Assembly: GCA_009787035.1 (NCBI GenBank)
Contig: WRGV01000135.1
Location: 1 to 5,531 of the forward strand
DNA: 5,531 bases
Source: Propionibacteriaceae bacterium
Lineage (GTDB): Bacteria > Actinomycetota > Actinomycetes > Propionibacteriales > Propionibacteriaceae
Direction: 5' to 3'
Positions 1 through 5,531 of the stretch are shown here, in pieces. The notes under the pieces are model-generated. The model had not been told where the DNA came from and did not search any database. It saw only the letters and a list, made by a program, of their open reading frames with translations. The translations under genes and the position numbers were made by a program. Position 1 is the first letter of the stretch. Each line of letters starts with the position of its first letter.

Positions 1-159
1 ACCCACCGGCGCCATTCGGGCCGTGATTTCGGCCGCGTTGGCGGCATCGTCGCCGACGGCTTCGTCCCCGTCAGGGGACGCCACACTCACATGCGACCGC
101 GCCGACAGACCACCGGGCATCCAGCGCGGCGCCCGATCGCGCCTCGACGAATCAGCCAT
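1..159 (-). CDS. N-terminus of a small protein downstream of gyrA, probably DUF3566 family (partial)
   Basis: Seen: an ATG at 159-157 sits 6 nt behind a perfect AGGAGG (positions 171-166), and the frame stays open for 53 codons to the window edge, so the 3' part is missing. The visible residues begin MADSSRRDRAPRW and are hydrophilic and low in complexity, rich in Arg and Ser and then Ala, Asp and Glu. There is no membrane segment or catalytic motif in this part. Known: in many actinobacteria the gene directly after gyrA on the same strand encodes a DUF3566 protein with a disordered, polar N-terminus followed by membrane helices (Mycobacterium tuberculosis Rv0007 is an example). Inferred: the family is assigned from position and this type of N-terminus only, because the diagnostic domain lies outside the window. 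It is probably co-transcribed with gyrA from 96 bp upstream. That a gene starts here is well supported; its identity is not. Confidence 0.65.
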   Translation of the reverse strand, partial: MADSSRRDRAPRWMPGGLSARSHVSVASPDGDEAVGDDAANAAEITARMAPVG

Positions 160-255
160 CCGCGTCCTCCTGTGGCAACACCGAACAATGTATTCTGATC
201 TACCCTAGCCCACCGTGCCAGCCAGCCCCATCAGGCCTGGCCACGCCGTTTTCAG
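160..255 (-). other. gyrA-to-downstream-gene spacer
   Basis: This 96-bp gap separates the gyrA stop from the next start. A weak hairpin can form here (GCCAG at 221-225 with CTGGC at 237-241), but no T-run follows it, so it is not a convincing terminator. A locally AT-rich patch at about 184-205 contains -10-like hexamers such as TAGGGT and TACATT on the minus strand, without a good -35 at the right distance. Read-through from gyrA is the simplest reading. Confidence 0.4.
166..171 (-). promoter_or_regulatory. Shine-Dalgarno AGGAGG of the gene after gyrA
   Basis: A full-length AGGAGG on the minus strand lies 6 nt before the ATG at 159. It is the strongest ribosome binding site in the window and decides the start of an otherwise unrecognisable open frame. 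Confidence 0.8.
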
Positions 256-2963
<2,708 letters not shown>

Positions 2964-2972
2964 CGGTTCATG

Positions 2973-2977
2973 CCCTT
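2973..2977 (-). promoter_or_regulatory. Weak Shine-Dalgarno (AAGGG) of gyrA
   Basis: AAGGG on the minus strand lies 9 nt before the gyrA ATG at 2963, a long but acceptable spacing. A second ATG at 2971-2969, between it and the gene start, opens a three-codon frame (ATGAACCGATGA) whose stop overlaps the gyrA start. No better site is present. Confidence 0.45.
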
Positions 2978-3012
2978 ATCTGCTGGATCGGACTGTGTAT
3001 GTACGTGTGGGG

Positions 3013-3049
3013 GTTGCGCGTTCCGGCTACGGCGGATGGTCGTCGCAAC
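3013..3049 (-). promoter_or_regulatory. Candidate leader stem-loop element, gyrA copy
   Basis: GTTGCG at 3013-3018 and CGCAAC at 3044-3049 form a perfect 6-bp inverted repeat around a 25-nt loop. The loop contains the motif CGGCTACGGCGGATGG (3024-3039, plus-strand reading). The same motif, with 14 of 16 bases identical, lies in the loop of another 6-bp stem upstream of gyrB. The element ends 49 nt before the gyrA start codon. Its function is unknown; a shared cis-acting RNA or DNA site is inference. Confidence 0.35.
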
Positions 3050-3077
3050 ACAGCGAGGCGCCATGATCGTCACTGCG

Positions 3078-5199
<2,122 letters not shown>

Positions 5200-5202
<3 letters not shown>

Positions 5203-5276
5203 ACGCGGCTGTCGCGCCGGTGTCCGGCTACACCCGGTGTGCGCACCAGGCTCGGCCGGAGCGGGTGCGGTGCGCA
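5200..5276 (-). repeat. Cluster of contiguous inverted repeats in the gyrB leader
   Basis: Four inverted repeats lie almost end to end. GCGAC/GTCGC (5200-5204 with 5211-5215) is followed by GCCGG/CCGGC (5216-5220 with 5224-5228). Next is the palindrome ACACC-C-GGTGT (5230-5240). The last is a perfect 8-bp pair TGCGCACC/GGTGCGCA (5240-5247 with 5269-5276) around a 21-nt loop. All are within the predicted 5' untranslated leader of gyrB. High GC content makes chance pairing more likely, but the abutting arrangement is unusual. Confidence 0.4.
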
Positions 5277-5299
5277 AGCGCTGCAGGCCAACTCCGTCT

Positions 5300-5328
5300 A
5301 TTCTACCATTTTCGTGTGTGATCGTCCA
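5300..5328 (-). promoter_or_regulatory. Sigma-70-type promoter of the gyrase operon
   Basis: On the minus strand, TGGACG (5328-5323) and TAGAAT (5305-5300) are separated by exactly 17 bp. They match the -35 and -10 consensus at 4 of 6 and 5 of 6 bases. A TG one base upstream of the -10 gives an extended -10. This is the only AT-rich patch upstream of gyrB. Initiation would be expected near 5293, giving a leader of about 158 nt. This is a sequence prediction only. Confidence 0.7.
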
Positions 5329-5531
5329 CGTTCGGACGGGTCGCTCACAGACGACATGGCGCTGTGCGGGCCTCCAGGGCCCATCCAAGGGCCGTAACCC
5401 CTTGATGGGTACCTCCCCGCACACCGGGGCATCGTGGCTCCAGCGCGCCTCGCGAAGACCCCTGCGAAGCTCCGCCGCGCAGACAGCCGTCCTCGGTTCC
5501 GACTCGAATCGGCGGCGGCGCATGCCGATAC
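5329..5531. other. Region upstream of gyrB with no supported gene
   Basis: Apart from the nested inverted repeat at 5363-5423, nothing here is recognisable. Minus-strand frames from the right edge are open for 60 or more codons, but none has a recognisable protein signature, and they end inside or run through the promoter. The 3' end of an upstream gene (recF or a DUF721 gene would be usual here) might lie at the far right, but I cannot demonstrate it. Confidence 0.4.
5363..5423. repeat. Nested inverted repeat upstream of the gyrB promoter
   Basis: The outer arms TGTGCGGG (5363-5370) and CCCGCACA (5416-5423) are a perfect 8-bp match. Inside them, CCCATCCAAGGG (5380-5391) pairs with CCCTTGATGGG (5399-5409) apart from one bulged C, around the 7-nt loop CCGTAAC. 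Together they make a 61-nt hairpin or cruciform. No T-run follows on either strand, so it is not a standard intrinsic terminator. It could be a terminator-like 3' end of an upstream gene or a protein-binding site. Confidence 0.5.

Larger units (their letters stand above)
2964..3077 (-). other. gyrB-gyrA spacer
   Basis: This 114-bp non-coding spacer has no T-tract terminator and no convincing sigma-70 promoter pair. On the minus strand the only AT-rich stretch, TACATACACAG near 2994-3004, lacks a -35. It holds the second copy of the leader stem-loop motif (3013-3049). Co-transcription of gyrA with gyrB is the simplest reading. Confidence 0.5.

Noticed and set aside
175..210. Promoter for the gene after gyrA
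   Set aside because: Several -10-like hexamers lie in a small AT-rich patch, but none has a -35 match at 16-18 bp. I could not support a specific promoter.
221..241. Intrinsic terminator after gyrA
   Set aside because: The GCCAG/CTGGC hairpin is short and has an interior mismatch if extended, and no T-run follows it.
5500..5531. tRNA-like T-arm around CCGACTCGAATCGG at the right edge
   Set aside because: The TTCGA-like loop is present, but the 5-bp stem does not pair correctly and there is no acceptor or anticodon arm at the expected distance.

Overview
The window is a classical actinobacterial gyrase locus, read entirely on the minus strand: gyrB, then gyrA, then the start of a small gene with a hydrophilic N-terminus. 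The organism is probably a high-GC Gram-positive (Actinomycetota). The evidence is the GC-rich third codon positions, a GyrB without the extra TOPRIM-tail insertion of gammaproteobacteria, the gyrB-gyrA order with a short spacer, and the small gene after gyrA in the place where actinobacteria usually carry a DUF3566 membrane protein. I cannot name a genus from the sequence alone.

Layout in the direction of transcription (high to low coordinates). Positions 5531-5306 hold no gene I can support, but contain a large nested inverted repeat (5363-5423). A good sigma-70-type promoter (5300-5328) follows. It predicts a structured leader of about 158 nt containing several back-to-back inverted repeats. 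gyrB (5135-3078) is intact and starts with GTG behind a clear Shine-Dalgarno. A 114-bp spacer leads to gyrA (2963-256), which is complete in outline (902 codons when repaired) but interrupted by one missing base near 2699/2700. After a 96-bp spacer, a third gene starts at 159 behind a perfect AGGAGG and runs off the left edge. I see no intrinsic terminator between the three genes, so they probably form one operon, perhaps with weak internal promoters.

GyrB (ATPase and TOPRIM) and GyrA (DNA breakage-reunion and wrapping domain) form the A2B2 DNA gyrase that introduces negative supercoils. GyrA here carries two acidic elaborations: a DDQ-rich insertion in the C-terminal beta-propeller and a tail of five pentapeptide repeats.

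The most notable non-coding observation is a 16-nt motif (14/16 identical) in both the gyrB leader and the gyrB-gyrA spacer. In each case it lies in the loop of a perfect 6-bp stem, which suggests a shared cis-acting element upstream of both subunits. Apart from this and the frameshift, the region looks ordinary. I found no mobile element, CRISPR array, tRNA or rRNA.
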